This document shows, piece by piece, positions 12,057 through 23,876 of a stretch of 64,000 nt of DNA (within the stretch, counting starts at the first letter, position 1; each line of letters opens with the position of its first letter). A program made the translations under genes and the position numbers. Below the pieces are notes generated by a model. The model was not told the origin of the DNA, did not search any database, and saw only the letters and a program-made list of their open reading frames with translations. Source of the DNA: Adineta steineri (taxonomy: Eukaryota > Rotifera > Eurotatoria > Adinetida > Adinetidae); assembly GCA_905250115.1 (NCBI GenBank), contig CAJNOI010000137.1, positions 192,398 to 256,397 on the forward strand, written 5' to 3'.

Positions 12057-13905
12057 TCACGTATCTGAAATTTGTAAAGTGAAATATATATAATAATTAT
12101 TTAAAACATCGAAAATAGTCTGTAAAATAGACGAGAAAACTCTATTTACTATATATTTTATTTTTCTACAAATGAGAATTTTATGATATAATTAATATAA
12201 CAGGAAAGGTTTAATATATCGAGAGAATCAATAAATAAGTATGAATATACAAGTAAAAAAGAAGTGAATGAGTGTTGAAATTGTATGAATAATACTTCAC
12301 ATTTATTGGTTCTATCCAGTGTTTTATTCAAAATGTGACAAAATAAGAACGTAATAAATCTTAATCAAATATACTCTATTTTTCGAGAAGGTCTTTATGT
12401 TAAATAAACTGTAATAAATAGTATAGAACTAAATGCAGAACAACCCTTGATTAATACAATATTATCAAGATCAAACTATTGTTTGACGTATAGATTTTAC
12501 TGAATATTATAATAAAATATAACAGCAATATCATATTTCCCTGTTAAAACGAGTGAAGCATTTATTCAATCAATGTTTCATACTAAAAGAAATTCGTCTC
12601 ATTTATAATTATACGATTTTTAATCAATAATTTATACAGAAATAATCATAGAAAAATCGATGCTTAATCGATTATGTATCAGGCTTTTTTTACATGGAAT
12701 CTTAATAATATATGTTAAATCATATATTTTAACACCATTTAAACACTTTTATTGCATAAGTAATTATTTACATATGACATCCAAAAAGATTTTATTTAAA
12801 GTTGCGAAAGCGTTGTATGATACGCCTTTGGCTCCAAGGTTTTTATTCAATTTATGTTGGATATTTCTGAATTAGATATTGTGAGCTTCGCAACACAATA
12901 TTCGAATAAGAAATGTTTTATATATAGATATATTATATTTGTGAAAGAAAATATTGTAGACAGTTACGCTGTATTGCTTTCTTTTTATTTAAAATATAAA
13001 ATTATCATTGTTTGTTGTAATAATATTGCATCTCAGAAGTAATTCTCAATAATTTGACTACTTGAAAGTTATTACTTAATAATTCAATAGTGAAGAAAAG
13101 GATTTGTTCATGAAGATATTATTCCTTTTTGTAGAGATATTATTTCACTTCCAGATAAAGTTAAACATGATAAACAAAAATGAAAACATCTAATTAATTC
13201 AATGGTTAATAAACGTACAAATAAATATATAATTTCTCTTCTCACAGATGATTCATGTTTTTCTTTGAAATTTTACTTATAAATATGGATCACTAAACTC
13301 AAAGTTTTTATATGAAGATGTAATAGATCAATTTAAATAAACTGTCTTCTATAAAAACTGCAATTTTATAAACTCGAATCTTTATATCGAAGTATTATTG
13401 ATAAATCAAGTCAATTGTTCAATGAAGGCTACTATTTGATATGCGAATATTATAAAATCTCTTAGAGTTCTATGAAGATTTAAGATACACAAAATCGTCT
13501 CATTGAACAATATGCAGTCATAGTTGTCCCATATAGAATTCTAGAGAAATACAGCAATTCTATTAAAAGTTTGATAATTAACATATATAGCAAGGTATAT
13601 ATATTTTTTCTTAGATTTTGATATTTTTATAGGAGTATTTACGCACATGGTGTGTTCTGAAAAATTTCATTCGTTTATTTTTAGGAAGTAAAAGGAAAAC
13701 ATAAATAATATTGACTTAAGGTCATAAATAAAAACATCTCTCTCTGTGCACGACGTCTGTTCTTTTTCATTGCTGTTGCTGCTAGAAAAAAAACTCACAA
13801 GAGTAAAGAAAGAAAGAAAGAAAAAACCAAGTAAGATTTTTTTTAAATATTTATTTGTATGACACATGTTTTTGTAGAGATTTCAAAAGTAGACGCAACA
13901 GTAAG
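12057..13905. other. intergenic, AT-rich
   Basis: Contains two overlapping spurious frames (12660-13042) with low-complexity, hydrophobic translation and no homology cue. The last part (about 13790-13905) is the 5' flank of the ART-fold gene; TTTTTGTAG at 13869-13877 could be an acceptor of a 5'-UTR intron. Confidence 0.5.
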
Positions 13906-15180
13906 ATGGCTGCAGCTACTTCAACAAAATTTACAGTTATTTGGTTAGATTCATTAGTTAATGCAAATGAAGAAAATCTTGCTACACAACAAAAACTATT
14001 TAATAATTTTCATCATGTTAATATATTTGAAGATGGAGATGAATGTCAACGATTTATTGAATCAGAACCAGATAAATCAATCTTACTTATTATTAGTGGT
14101 CGATTGAGTCGACAACTTATACCTGCCATTGATCAACTTAAACAAATGAGATGTATTTATATTTATTGTATGAATAAAACTTATCATGAAGAATGGGCCA
14201 GAGGATTTGATAAAGTAATTAGACTATTATTAGAATTTCGATTTTATTTATTAAGGTTTTTGTATAGGTTAAAGCAATTGTCACTAAACTAGATGAATTA
14301 ATTGCTCAGATCAAATCGGATATATCGATATTGAAAAAGACGGCAGAATCAATGAAAGTCAAAGATCATACTTCAACAAGTACTCGTGCGAGTAAGTCAA
14401 ATTAAATCTAATGTAAATATATGTCTGATTCTTTTTCGTTTAGGTTCAACAGTAGTTAAACCAGTAATCAAAACAAATAATGTAACAACTTCAACTTCTC
14501 AAGCATCTGAAATGGCTGTATCAGTCAAGAAAACCTCATGTGCACTTGATGGATTCGAAAAAGAATCGATTTTATCTCTTGAAGAAGCTACTGCACCTCT
14601 TGCTGAAATTGTTGCTGATATCGATCAAATGGTTTGGATAGTTAAACAGAATAGTCAAAATCCAGAACAGGGTTTATCTTCTGATGAATCAGCTTCGATA
14701 GCTCTCTATACTATGGAATGGTATCCAAAAGAAAATTCTTTCTTTTACATTCTTAATGAAGCTCTACGTTCGGAAAATAGACAACAAATGAAACCATGGT
14801 TTCGTTATTTGAAACTTGTCTTTCAAGCACTTTCAAAACTAAAAACAGTTTCAAATATTGTTTATCATGGAACAAATACAGATATTTCTAAAGATTATCC
14901 AAAAGGAAAAATATTTGTTAATTGGGAATTTTTAAATTGTACACCATCTATTAATACACTTGAAAGTGAAGAACATTTTGGTAAAGAAGGTCAACGAACT
15001 CTCTTTACTATTGATTGTCGTTCAGGTACAGATATAAGTCGACATGCATTTGATCAAGCAAAAAGTCAAGTTCTGTTTTTTCCTGGTTGTCAATTTCAAG
15101 TTGTTTCGTGTCTTAGTCCTTCTCATGGATTAAATATTATTCAATTAGAAGAAATGAAATCACCTTATTCTTTTAAATAA
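13906..15180 (+). CDS. ART-fold protein with N-terminal alpha/beta domain, catalytic signature lost
   Basis: Three exons, 13906-14214, 14268-14391, 14444-15180, give 389 residues. Residues 1-130 form an alternating strand/helix domain (FTVIWLDSLVN, then ILLIISGRLS, then IYIYCMN) resembling a receiver or TIR-like fold that is often paired with ARTs in rotifers. After a Thr/Ser linker, the C-terminal part matches arginine-type mono-ADP-ribosyltransferases in order: YHGTN (about residue 285), WEFLNCTPS (about 305), GQRTLFTIDCRSG, and QVLFFPGCQFQVVSCL. The usual R of YRG is H, the FSS/STS motif is FLNCTPS, and the E-x-E before VL is replaced by K-S-Q. NAD use is therefore doubtful, although the frame is intact. 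An in-frame ATG at 13855 lies upstream, but MAAATS at 13906 is the better start. Confidence 0.8.
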
Positions 15181-16003
15181 ATTCTACTAGAATTTTCTTT
15201 TCTTTCCGTTGAATAATGAACTTATTTTGTAATGTATCGAAAGATATGTGAATATTCAATAAAAATTGTATTACTTTTTTAAAATATGTTGACTAATGTA
15301 ATTTGTTTATAACTCATTGCCTTTTTTTTAGTTTTTGCCGAAAACGTCAGGTAGTACATTGCTGTTTTCATTTTCTTAACTTTCTTCTGTCATCAGTCAT
15401 CTATCAAATACATCTGTTTTACAAACAAGATTATGTGCTGATGACATTTTAAGTACAAATTTTATCATTCTCACTTGTTGTTTTACTTATTACTTCATGT
15501 GTCAACTTCATATATCATAATTTTTAAAGTTCTCAAAAATATTAAACGAATTTGAACTTTACAATGAAGAGAGATTCTTTTATTTACCTGTTGATATTGA
15601 TGGTTAATATCAGAGATTGAAAATGATTAAATATTAAAAAAAGTTTACTTCGTTTTAATCTCTAACTAGCATACTCGACATATTTTTAAGATGTATTCTA
15701 TTACTAAATATATAAGAATTTGGTAATGGTCGATTTTGAGATGTTACAAATAGATAGGAAAACCGCTGAAGTGATGTTTGGGTAAAGCGATAATATAGAG
15801 ACAATGAAATAGATACAATTGAAATTTTCATCAATATTTATTTAATTTACACCAGTAACTATAAAAATAAGCAGCTAATTGATAGGCAATATACAACATT
15901 TATTTTATTTTTCAAATTCGGATAACTATATACATCTAATACATTGTTTTCTACGACATTTAATTTCTTTCAATAAGAAGTGTTTATATTGTACATATAT
16001 ATA
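15181..16003. other. intergenic between convergent genes
   Basis: AT-rich; AATAAA at about 15259 fits polyadenylation of the ART-fold gene. No coding signal seen. Confidence 0.5.
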
Positions 16004-16839
16004 TTATAATTGTTGTGATTGCTCTTCTAATGGTTTTATTTGATTGATACCAATACATTGTTGTTTTCTTTTACTAGAGTAAATACTTAATATAACATAA
16101 ATAAATTGTTGTCGAAATCGTTTTGATACACAGATGTAAATATAGAATGGACTCTGAAAAACAAAGAATATTTTTTAAAGCAAAAACTTTCTAGTATTTT
16201 TTCACTCACCGCAAAGTTTAAATAATAAATCATTCCAGTGACAAAATTGAGAAAATTCAATTGTAAAACAGTAATTGATAAAGCATTAATATTGGCAGTA
16301 AATAATATAAATAAAATAGTTACATAAGGTAGAACAACAAGTGTTTTATAAACAACTTGAATAAGAACCATACTTGTTAATTGTTTATCTAATTCTCGTC
16401 GAACAAGTGGTACTGTTCGATATGGTATTTGTCTTACATTCCGATATGCTAAAGATCCAAATGCAATATCAATAATAATTGGTAAAATTCCAGCAAGTAT
16501 AAGTATATAACCATAACTATAATATGGTTGAAAATTAGGATTTGTTAAAATACAACTATTTCTTCTTGTTCGTATATTGAAACTTAGATTAAATGAAATT
16601 AAAGATGGAATACCATGAATAAGCCAAATAATACAAGCTATTCCACATGCAATAAAAGCTTTTTTTGTATTAAAATATTGTTGCCAACGAGTATAAAAAG
16701 AAGTTGCCATATATTGATCAATTACTGCTAAACATACACATGTATATGATGTTAATGCACAAAATTGAAGACAATAATTTCTGAATTTACAATAAAAACT
16801 TGATGTTTCAGTCCAATCAACATTAAAACCTGTTATCAT
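16004..16839 (-). CDS. rhodopsin-type GPCR, 5' part lost in gap
   Basis: Two minus-strand exons, 16839-16210 and 16153-16004, splice at NFA|SPF, giving about 259 residues up to the gap. The visible part starts just before helix 3 (YCLQFCALTSYTCVCLAVI) with DQY in place of DRY, then helix 4 (FIACGIACIIWLIHGIP), a loop with Cys for the usual disulfide, helix 5 (YILILAGILPIIIDIAFG), an intracellular loop with VRRELDKQLT, helix 6, and helix 7 (FVTGMIYYLNFASPFYIYI), where NFASPFYIY replaces NPxxY, followed by a tail ending EEQSQQL. Helices 1-2 lie in or beyond the gap at 16840. The joined helix 7 strongly supports the splice. Orphan receptor; ligand not inferable. Confidence 0.8.
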
Positions 16840-16939
16840 NNNNNNNNNNNNNNNNNNNNNNNNNNNNNNNNNNNNNNNNNNNNNNNNNNNNNNNNNNNNN
16901 NNNNNNNNNNNNNNNNNNNNNNNNNNNNNNNNNNNNNNN
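16840..16939. other. assembly gap of 100 N
   Basis: Placeholder gap that truncates the GPCR on its left and the mitochondrial-type gene on its right, both read on the minus strand. Confidence 0.99.
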
Positions 16940-16957
16940 TGAATAGTAATATATTAC

Positions 16958-17324
16958 CTTCCAACTTTCGATGCTTCTTCTGAATCCGAAGCCACGGCTC
17001 CATCTTTACACATCATAAATGATGATGCACCTTCAAAACCATAGTTTTCTATTCCGGGTAAATCAATTTGAAATTCTAAATGAATAAAACTTATCGTATA
17101 ATTTTATGTTCAAAAGATTCCTCTTACTCGGTGCAGCAATATCAGTACTATAGACTTTGGATGATGATGAAAATAATCGATAATGATTATCATGAATTTT
17201 GATCTAAATAATATGCAATTTCAATCGTTTTCCCTTTAAATATTTTATTGATATTTACCTTTCTTATTAATTGTTGTGTTGATGTAAAAAAAAGATGTTT
17301 ATTAAATAATATTATATTATTCAT
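16958..17324 (-). CDS. 5' exons of a probable mitochondrial protein (partial)
   Basis: Three short exons read on the minus strand, 17324-17259, 17203-17128, 17075-16958, with matching phases; the next donor (GTAATAT at 16957-16951) leads into the gap. The first 86 residues start MNNIILFNKHLFFTSTQQLI, a basic, Ser/Thr-rich, acid-free leader typical of mitochondrial import, continue with RLFSSSSKVYSTDIAAP, resembling a processing region, and then LPGIENYGFEGASSFMMCKD. I do not recognise the mature protein. The leader argument is composition only, but three consecutive in-phase splices make a real gene likely. Confidence 0.6.
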
Positions 17325-18512
17325 TGTAAATCATATTATATTATATTCTAAATAAATTTATATAAATGAAATCATACTCTTGTAACAGTGATGCATAGCA
17401 TAATCAACATTTCCTTCTTCTATATTTCTAATAGTCTTTATATGATTTTGTTGTCGATAAAAAGCTGATTTGTTTTTTTTTCTACTGGTGAATGTATTTG
17501 TTCTTTCTCGCCCACTCTATCGTTTCAGTTCACACCAGTTTTTTTTCTTACTGTTCTTTGAACGAACAGCTTTAAGGGGAAGAAAAAAAAGACTGTTTCC
17601 TATTTAAAAAAAACTCGTTTTTTTCCTATAATTGTAACGTACGATGAACAGAAAAAGTTAATTTACATCATCTATTCATGTTAAAAACAAGTTTCTAATC
17701 GCGATACTAATTCTGAAAAATACCTTAGAAACAAAAGTTCATTTTTTTATCTTCATTGCTAATAGAATAGAAATGACTTTTAACTATAATTCTAATTAAA
17801 CACGAAAGAAACTAAATACAAGAATTCATTGGCATGCCAATTATTGACATGCTATGAATTAATTATAAGAAATTCTACTATAAATAATGCGATCCATTCA
17901 CTTGATAGCTTATGAATGATCCTTATAGTGATGTCTGACAACACTTTTTTCTTTCTTTCTTTCTCTCTTTCTTTCTGCCTATAGCTTCAATATGTAGGAA
18001 ACTCTAATAAGAAAATGGAATAGTCAAGCCGGATATGAGTATAGAGAAAGCTGATCCGCTTTTTTAAAATCTTTCATGACACTGATTTAATTGATAACTG
18101 TCAAAAATAGTTTTCTTGTTTAAACCATAAAAAATAATTATAAAAAGTGTCAATAAATATAATTAGAAGATTCTGTTGATCATGACAAAGCATTTAATAT
18201 AATTATTACATGTAATCATTTTATTAACAGATCATTTATACATTGTTATTTATTTAATAATTGAGTCAGAATAAGTCATTGTATTTTTAACGAAAAGACA
18301 GCTAAACTATAAAAAGATTAATTATTTTAAGATTCTTATTATATCTCTAATAAAGTCAATATTTAATCAGAATAATATGAATCTGTACTATAAATACACG
18401 GTCGATTAATATTAAAATAAAGATTCTTTTTTTTTATTAGAATTAAAATAGACTTTACAGAAAAAAATAAATTCACAATTGGTTTTTTTTTATTATTATC
18501 ACAAATGAAATA
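17325..18512. other. intergenic
   Basis: Contains a CTTT-rich microsatellite at about 17946-17976 and several homopolymer runs. No coding signal seen on either strand. Confidence 0.5.
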
Positions 18513-21180
18513 TCAAAATCTTTGTTTTTCAATAGTGTGTATATTAGTTTCGGAACTAATGCTTGCACGAGCAGCAGACATTCGACGTGTATAAATTGAT
18601 AATCGTCGTTGCAAATTCTTTTTATCATCATTATCAAGATCATTCAAAGCATGAAGATCTTCCATATTTAATTGGCTAAGAAATGATTTTCGAAAAAAAA
18701 CAATCGTTGGATTTCGAATAAGAAAAACAGCTAATTTCCATTTACGAACATATCTTGATGAAGATTGCAATTTTAATTCAAATACATGTCCTTTGAAATT
18801 ATCAATATAATTTCTATCATACATTGCCAATTCTTTTATTTTAGTTTGTGTATAAAGTAATGAAACAAATACTAACATAACTGGATGTCGATGAGTACAT
18901 TCTGTATGTAAAAACCCACAGTAAGAACTAAAACCACCATCCATTGTTTCTAATTTACGACCTAATGGAGAATAATCTAATCGACACATATAAATAATTC
19001 CACCGATAACACTTTTAATTAAACGTACTATGGATGAAATAAAACCAAGAAAAGCATCTAAGAAGAAATTAAAGAAAATAAATATCATTAATATACGTCG
19101 ATTATTTAATGCAAGAACTTCTCCACGATGTTGTAAAAATACATATTGTGCAAGTATTTTATTAAGATATTGTTTAAATAATACGAATAAAACACTTGGT
19201 ATAACTTTTAGCAAAATTTTCTCGACAAATCGAACATTTCCAAATGTAATAAATGCATCAATAGCAACGCATATAACTACTGAAAATGCTGCTATAAGAA
19301 TAAAACCCCATATTAAATAACCAATAAAATATCCAGCAAAATGAATATTTCCTGATGCATATGAAACATATCTTGATCTTTGTCGTCTTGGTATTTCACA
19401 ATCTTCACCGCGAAATAATTGTAATAAATTTCGTCGCATATTTGCAAGTAATACCAATAATTGTAATACTATAACAATTAATGTTATAAATACAGCAAAT
19501 AAATAGGGTCTAACTAATTTTGGAATTGGAAAATTTAATGAGCTAGTAGGATCACCATTGTTTTGTCCATTATCTTGAGGATCTGGAATGAATACAACTG
19601 ATAATGCATCAACTGCTGTTTGAATAGTATCTTCTAATGGTTGTAAGTATGGTAGTACTCTAATACATGCTTGAATAATAACAAAATATAAGAGAAGAAG
19701 CATTGATGAATAAACACAAACAATACGTGCTGAAAATCGAAAATCATCTCTCCATTCATAAATTTTTTTTGGTATTAAACGCCCCCATAACGTATGACTA
19801 CGTGGACGATGATCTGCTGAACGAAAAAGATTTTGAACATAAAGCATTTCCACTGAATCCGGACGAATTGTATGAAAGAATGCTTTTTGTTCTCGAGTTA
19901 ATTGTAATAACATTCTCTGTTCTGGTGACAGATTTCGTCTATTAAATCTTTGATAAAGTCTTTTAAATAATAACATAGGTATTTTAATATTTATATAAGC
20001 TAAACATAAATATCTTGGTATATCAGTACATAATTGTATAACAACTAAATTAGGACCAGTACCATAATAGCTAAACATCATATCAATATCACTTGAATTA
20101 TCCAAATAATCATCATATGTTGGATAAAAATCAACTTGACACATACCTTGATTAACTATTGTCATTGAAAAATCAAACCAAGCATATAAAGTTGCACATG
20201 ATAAACTAAAAATTGTATTCATATAAACAGCTGCTAGAAATGGATAGTAACGAAAACCCATAACAAGAACTTGAAGTAAACGTAAAAGATAAACAACAAT
20301 AACACCATCACCTCCTTTTGAATTTCCATCAAGTACTTGTTGTATTATATTTAATAATTCATCTGCACATATAGCAAAAATAACAGCAGCAAATGTACGA
20401 TCAATATGTGAGATAAAATCAACAGGCATTGGTGGTGCTCCATATCCCCAAAGTTTATCACGGAAGAGTGATGTTCTTTTTGTAGTTATTATAAATAAAA
20501 GAATTAAAAAACATGAAATAGGAAATGTAACAACATTAAAATAATCATAATCCGTTTTATCACAGAACGAATTTTCCACATAGTAAAGTGATTGATTTGT
20601 TTCATATTTATTCACAATTTCATTGTGTATTGGTTGAATTAATGACCATTTTGAAATAAGTCCAATCGCCGCTAAGATCATCGTTAAAACACCGACTATG
20701 CATGATGATAAACGAGCCGATCGTCTAGCATTTTTAAATGCCAAATCAATTAATGTTGTATCATATACAATTGCTCTAAAATTAACAATTGATAAAATTC
20801 AAAAATAAAGAATAATGATATTTACTTTTCTTTAACTTCTTTTGGTTGTTTTTTTTTAAGTCGAATTTTATGAAAAATTTGCAAACCATAGAAAAGTATA
20901 ACAAGTAATCCTAATAAACAACCAAGTACAATAACTTGTACTCCGCTATTTGTTAGATCCTTACACGTTGAACCTGACCACCAAAATTTACATTCACAAC
21001 TCCATTCACCATTATCAATATCAAAACAATATCCATTACGACCACATGGATTATATGTTGAACAATCTTAATAATTTCACGGAATATAAAATGAATTATT
21101 TTAAACTAAAAAATAAATTTACTTAATTGTCCGTTAATAACAACAGCTGTTGTAAAAAGTATAAGAATATATAAACTCAT
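18513..21180 (-). CDS. EGF-domain plus STRA6-like retinol-receptor fusion
   Basis: Three exons, 21180-21123, 21066-20826, 20775-18513, splice in phase to 853 residues with no stop. Residues 1-18 are a signal peptide (MSLYILILFTTAVVING), 21-54 one EGF module with six Cys (21, 27, 33, 43, 45, 54), about 60-83 a membrane helix, then a basic linker (KIRLKKKQPKEVKEK). The rest is a multi-pass STRA6-type protein (RBP_receptor family): late landmarks NRRILMIFIFFNFFLDAFLG, RLDYSPLGRKLETMDGGF, GFLHTECTHRHPVM and RNPTIVFFRK align with vertebrate STRA6 in the same order. STRA6 takes up retinol from a carrier at the plasma membrane. The extra EGF and first helix would put the EGF outside and make the next helix enter from the cytosol. 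The third exon alone begins with no nearby ATG, which supports the fusion. Confidence 0.85.
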
Positions 21181-22504
21181 TTGCGTTATTTCACCAGGTT
21201 TTTTTTTTCTATTTATGAAATGAAGTTTATATCATTCAATAGTATTTATACGTTGATAGTTTTTTTTTTCATTCTGTTAAAATTACTCTGGATGTTTAAT
21301 AAACAAGAGAGAGAAAAAATATATTTTTCTTCGATTTGATGAATAAATGAAGGAAGCAAACACTTTGGACACGATGAAAAAAAAGGTCTTATAAGAGCTC
21401 GGCAACCATTCATTATTTTTTTGTTGTTGCAAAAAAATAAAGACGAAGAAAAAAAAGTATACGACTGTCGCAATTTATTATTCATACCATTATGCATGCA
21501 GTGCCACTAAATGCTTTTATGATGAGCGGTATTTTTATAATTGTTATAGAGAAAGAGCGATCATTTCTTTACATATTTGTTCTATTTGCGAAAAAATGTC
21601 AAGTTGAAACGATTAAGTGGGTCAAGATAAACTTGTACTAAAGAAACACAGGTGAAAAAAATATTGTAGTAGATTATAAGTTTTAATACGTTGAAAACAA
21701 AACGAAAGTCATGAATTTATTTTTTAATTTTCTCAAACGAAATTTTGTATAGACTATCATGCATAATATATCGTGTTGATAATTTTATTAATTACAATTT
21801 GTTTTACTCTCCACACCCACACTCTCATATTGTAAGTTTTTTCAAAGAAATATTTGTCAAAGTATTTAATGATGCTTCAGTGGTTTCTAATAATAATAGA
21901 AATCATTTTATCGAATCTAAGATGTTCTTATCTGATTATATATAAAAATAATTTCTACTGCTTTGATTAGTTAACAAGTAAAAAAAGTATTATTTAACTT
22001 TCTTCTATTTTCATGCAAATTAATATAGAAGTGTTTAGAGTACACTTATTTTTTGATGATTTCGTTCGTAGTAGAAAACATTTGACATTTTCAAACAGAA
22101 TCGTCTGCTGACATGATATAAATGTGGCACAGGTGGTAATATTTTTGTATCAACATCAGTTGACATGACTGAGTGCTAATATGTAAGAAAAATAAAAAAA
22201 CAATTTCGAAGTAATGTTTCATTGATTAGCATTATACCAAATATATTCAAATTTTCAGATTTATTACAATAACAACAAAAAGAATGACTAAAATTTTAAT
22301 GTTTGTGCATTGATCTAGGAATATTTAATTCTCTAATCATAATGATCGAATGATGATAAAGATAAATTAATATTTTTAATGCTTATTATATGTGGTATCG
22401 TTTTCGTAAGTGTCTGACCATCGTGATACCAATTTTGTATAGTTTCTTTTGATAAGACTATAAATAAATAAATTTTTTTATAAATAAATATAAGAAAAAA
22501 CATT
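21181..22504. other. intergenic
   Basis: 5' flank of the EGF/STRA6 gene on the left and 3' flank of the LIM-homeobox gene on the right. A short CCACACCCACACTC stretch at 21811-21824 resembles the C-rich strand of the TGTGGG units near 60 kb. No gene seen. Confidence 0.5.
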
Positions 22505-23876
22505 TTATGAAATATAAACTAACGCACTATCACCAATATCATCAGACATTGAAGTATCACTATCACTGTTTGGCATTTGTATTTGAGATATTGCCTTTTG
22601 CTAAACATAAAACTAATATTAATATTGAATTCAATAATGACTCACCTTTTTTTGTCGAGCTCGAGTATTTTGGAACCATACTTGAATAACTCGTTTACTT
22701 AATCCTAAAATATATACTAGTATAATCAGTAATAAGAAAAAAAATCATCTATTCGAAGGAGATAAACTATATAAGTTTTTAAATTCATATAAAATAATGA
22801 GTTTGATCTTTGGAGTTATCATAGCAATGAAGAATTGATTTTGTTGAAAATCCCAATCAAATTTTGTTACTTGAGAAGACTCACATAGATTCATCAAACA
22901 ATAATATTTAATTAGCGCGTAACTGGATGGTGGCTGGAGGGGCCGAATCCCTTCCTCTTCTACAATTTTTTTCTAGTTACGCCATCATATCTAATCTGTA
23001 GTATTCAATGATTGGTATTAAACTAAAATTATGGGTTTGTAGAAATCAATTCTTGGGTACCTATTACTTGAGAAATATGATCTAATTCTTGTCCATCTGG
23101 ATTTTGATCAATTTCAAAACTAGCTTGTAAAATTTGTAATTGTACTTCATTAAATGCTGTTCGAATTCTTTTTGTTTTATTTTGTTTATTATCTAAAGAA
23201 ACAAAAGGTTAAATTTTAAATATAAATTAATAATTTACCATCATTTTTATCATCATTTCTATTAATAACATGCATTTTACATAAAATATGGCCATCTTCT
23301 AAAGAATAATCTTCGCCTGTTGATAATTGTCGTTCACATATATAACATGCAAAACATGTTAAATGATAAATATTATCACATGCACGTCGAATCCAATCAT
23401 TTGGATGAATAAAACGAGTACATTTTGAACATTTATTTGAAAAATATCTTATATGGAAAATAGATATATATATAGAATTAGATTTTATTCTGTTTTCAAT
23501 CATACTTATGATAATCTTGTCGACATAAAATATGTACACCTTTTAAAAAACATGTTGATTGTTCATCAAGTACGATTTGACAAACTGAACATTGTAAGCA
23601 TGTTTCATGATAAATTCCTGAACCAGCGCGTAAATAAAATTCATCTGTTATACCTAATTTACAAGCACTACAGAGAAAACAATCATTACCATCTTTGTAA
23701 ATCTTTATAGAGAAATAGAAAACAACGATAAATAAAAAAAAATCTTTTTTTCTTCTCCTATCTTTTACTTGTTTATTTAACGAAAATAAATGAGTTAACT
23801 AAATAAATAATTCATCAAAATTTAATATAATACAAACTGTATTATGTCATACCTTCTTAACACGTCTATCATCCAT
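22505..23876 (-). CDS. LIM-homeobox transcription factor, Lhx6/8 (Arrowhead) type
   Basis: Six exons: 23876-23853, 23702-23506, 23447-23239, 23192-23061, 22704-22646, 22600-22505; all phases agree, 238 residues. LIM1 (about 16-66): CSAC, 17 residues, HETC, CLQCSVC. LIM2 (about 80-132): CSKC then HLTCFACYIC and CKMH. Homeodomain (about 151-207): KRIRTAFNEVQLQ, the NPDGQE insertion-like helix 1-2 region, and helix 3 GLSKRVIQVWFQNTRARQKK. The NPDxQ stretch and QNxRARxKK are those of Lhx6/8/Awh rather than Lhx2/9 or Islet. These factors specify neuronal subtypes, with LIM domains binding LDB cofactors. The protein is short: the tail after the homeodomain is only 31 residues, rich in Ser/Asp. The first exon codes just eight residues. 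Confidence 0.9.
22917..22982. repeat. GC-rich insert with 8-bp inverted ends inside Lhx intron
   Basis: GCGTAACT (22917-22924) is repeated inverted as AGTTACGC (22975-22982). Between them is GC-rich sequence including GGCCGAATCCC, which resembles a Pol III B box. It sits in the intron between the two homeodomain exons. A miniature element or tRNA-derived fragment is possible; evidence is limited to the short inverted ends and composition. Confidence 0.35.

Noticed and set aside
12660-13042. Two overlapping plus-strand frames of 62-71 residues
   Set aside because: Translation is low-complexity and AT-driven, with no leader, domain or splice support.
19030-19945. Plus-strand frames of 80-96 residues
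   Set aside because: Antisense shadows of the STRA6-like exon.
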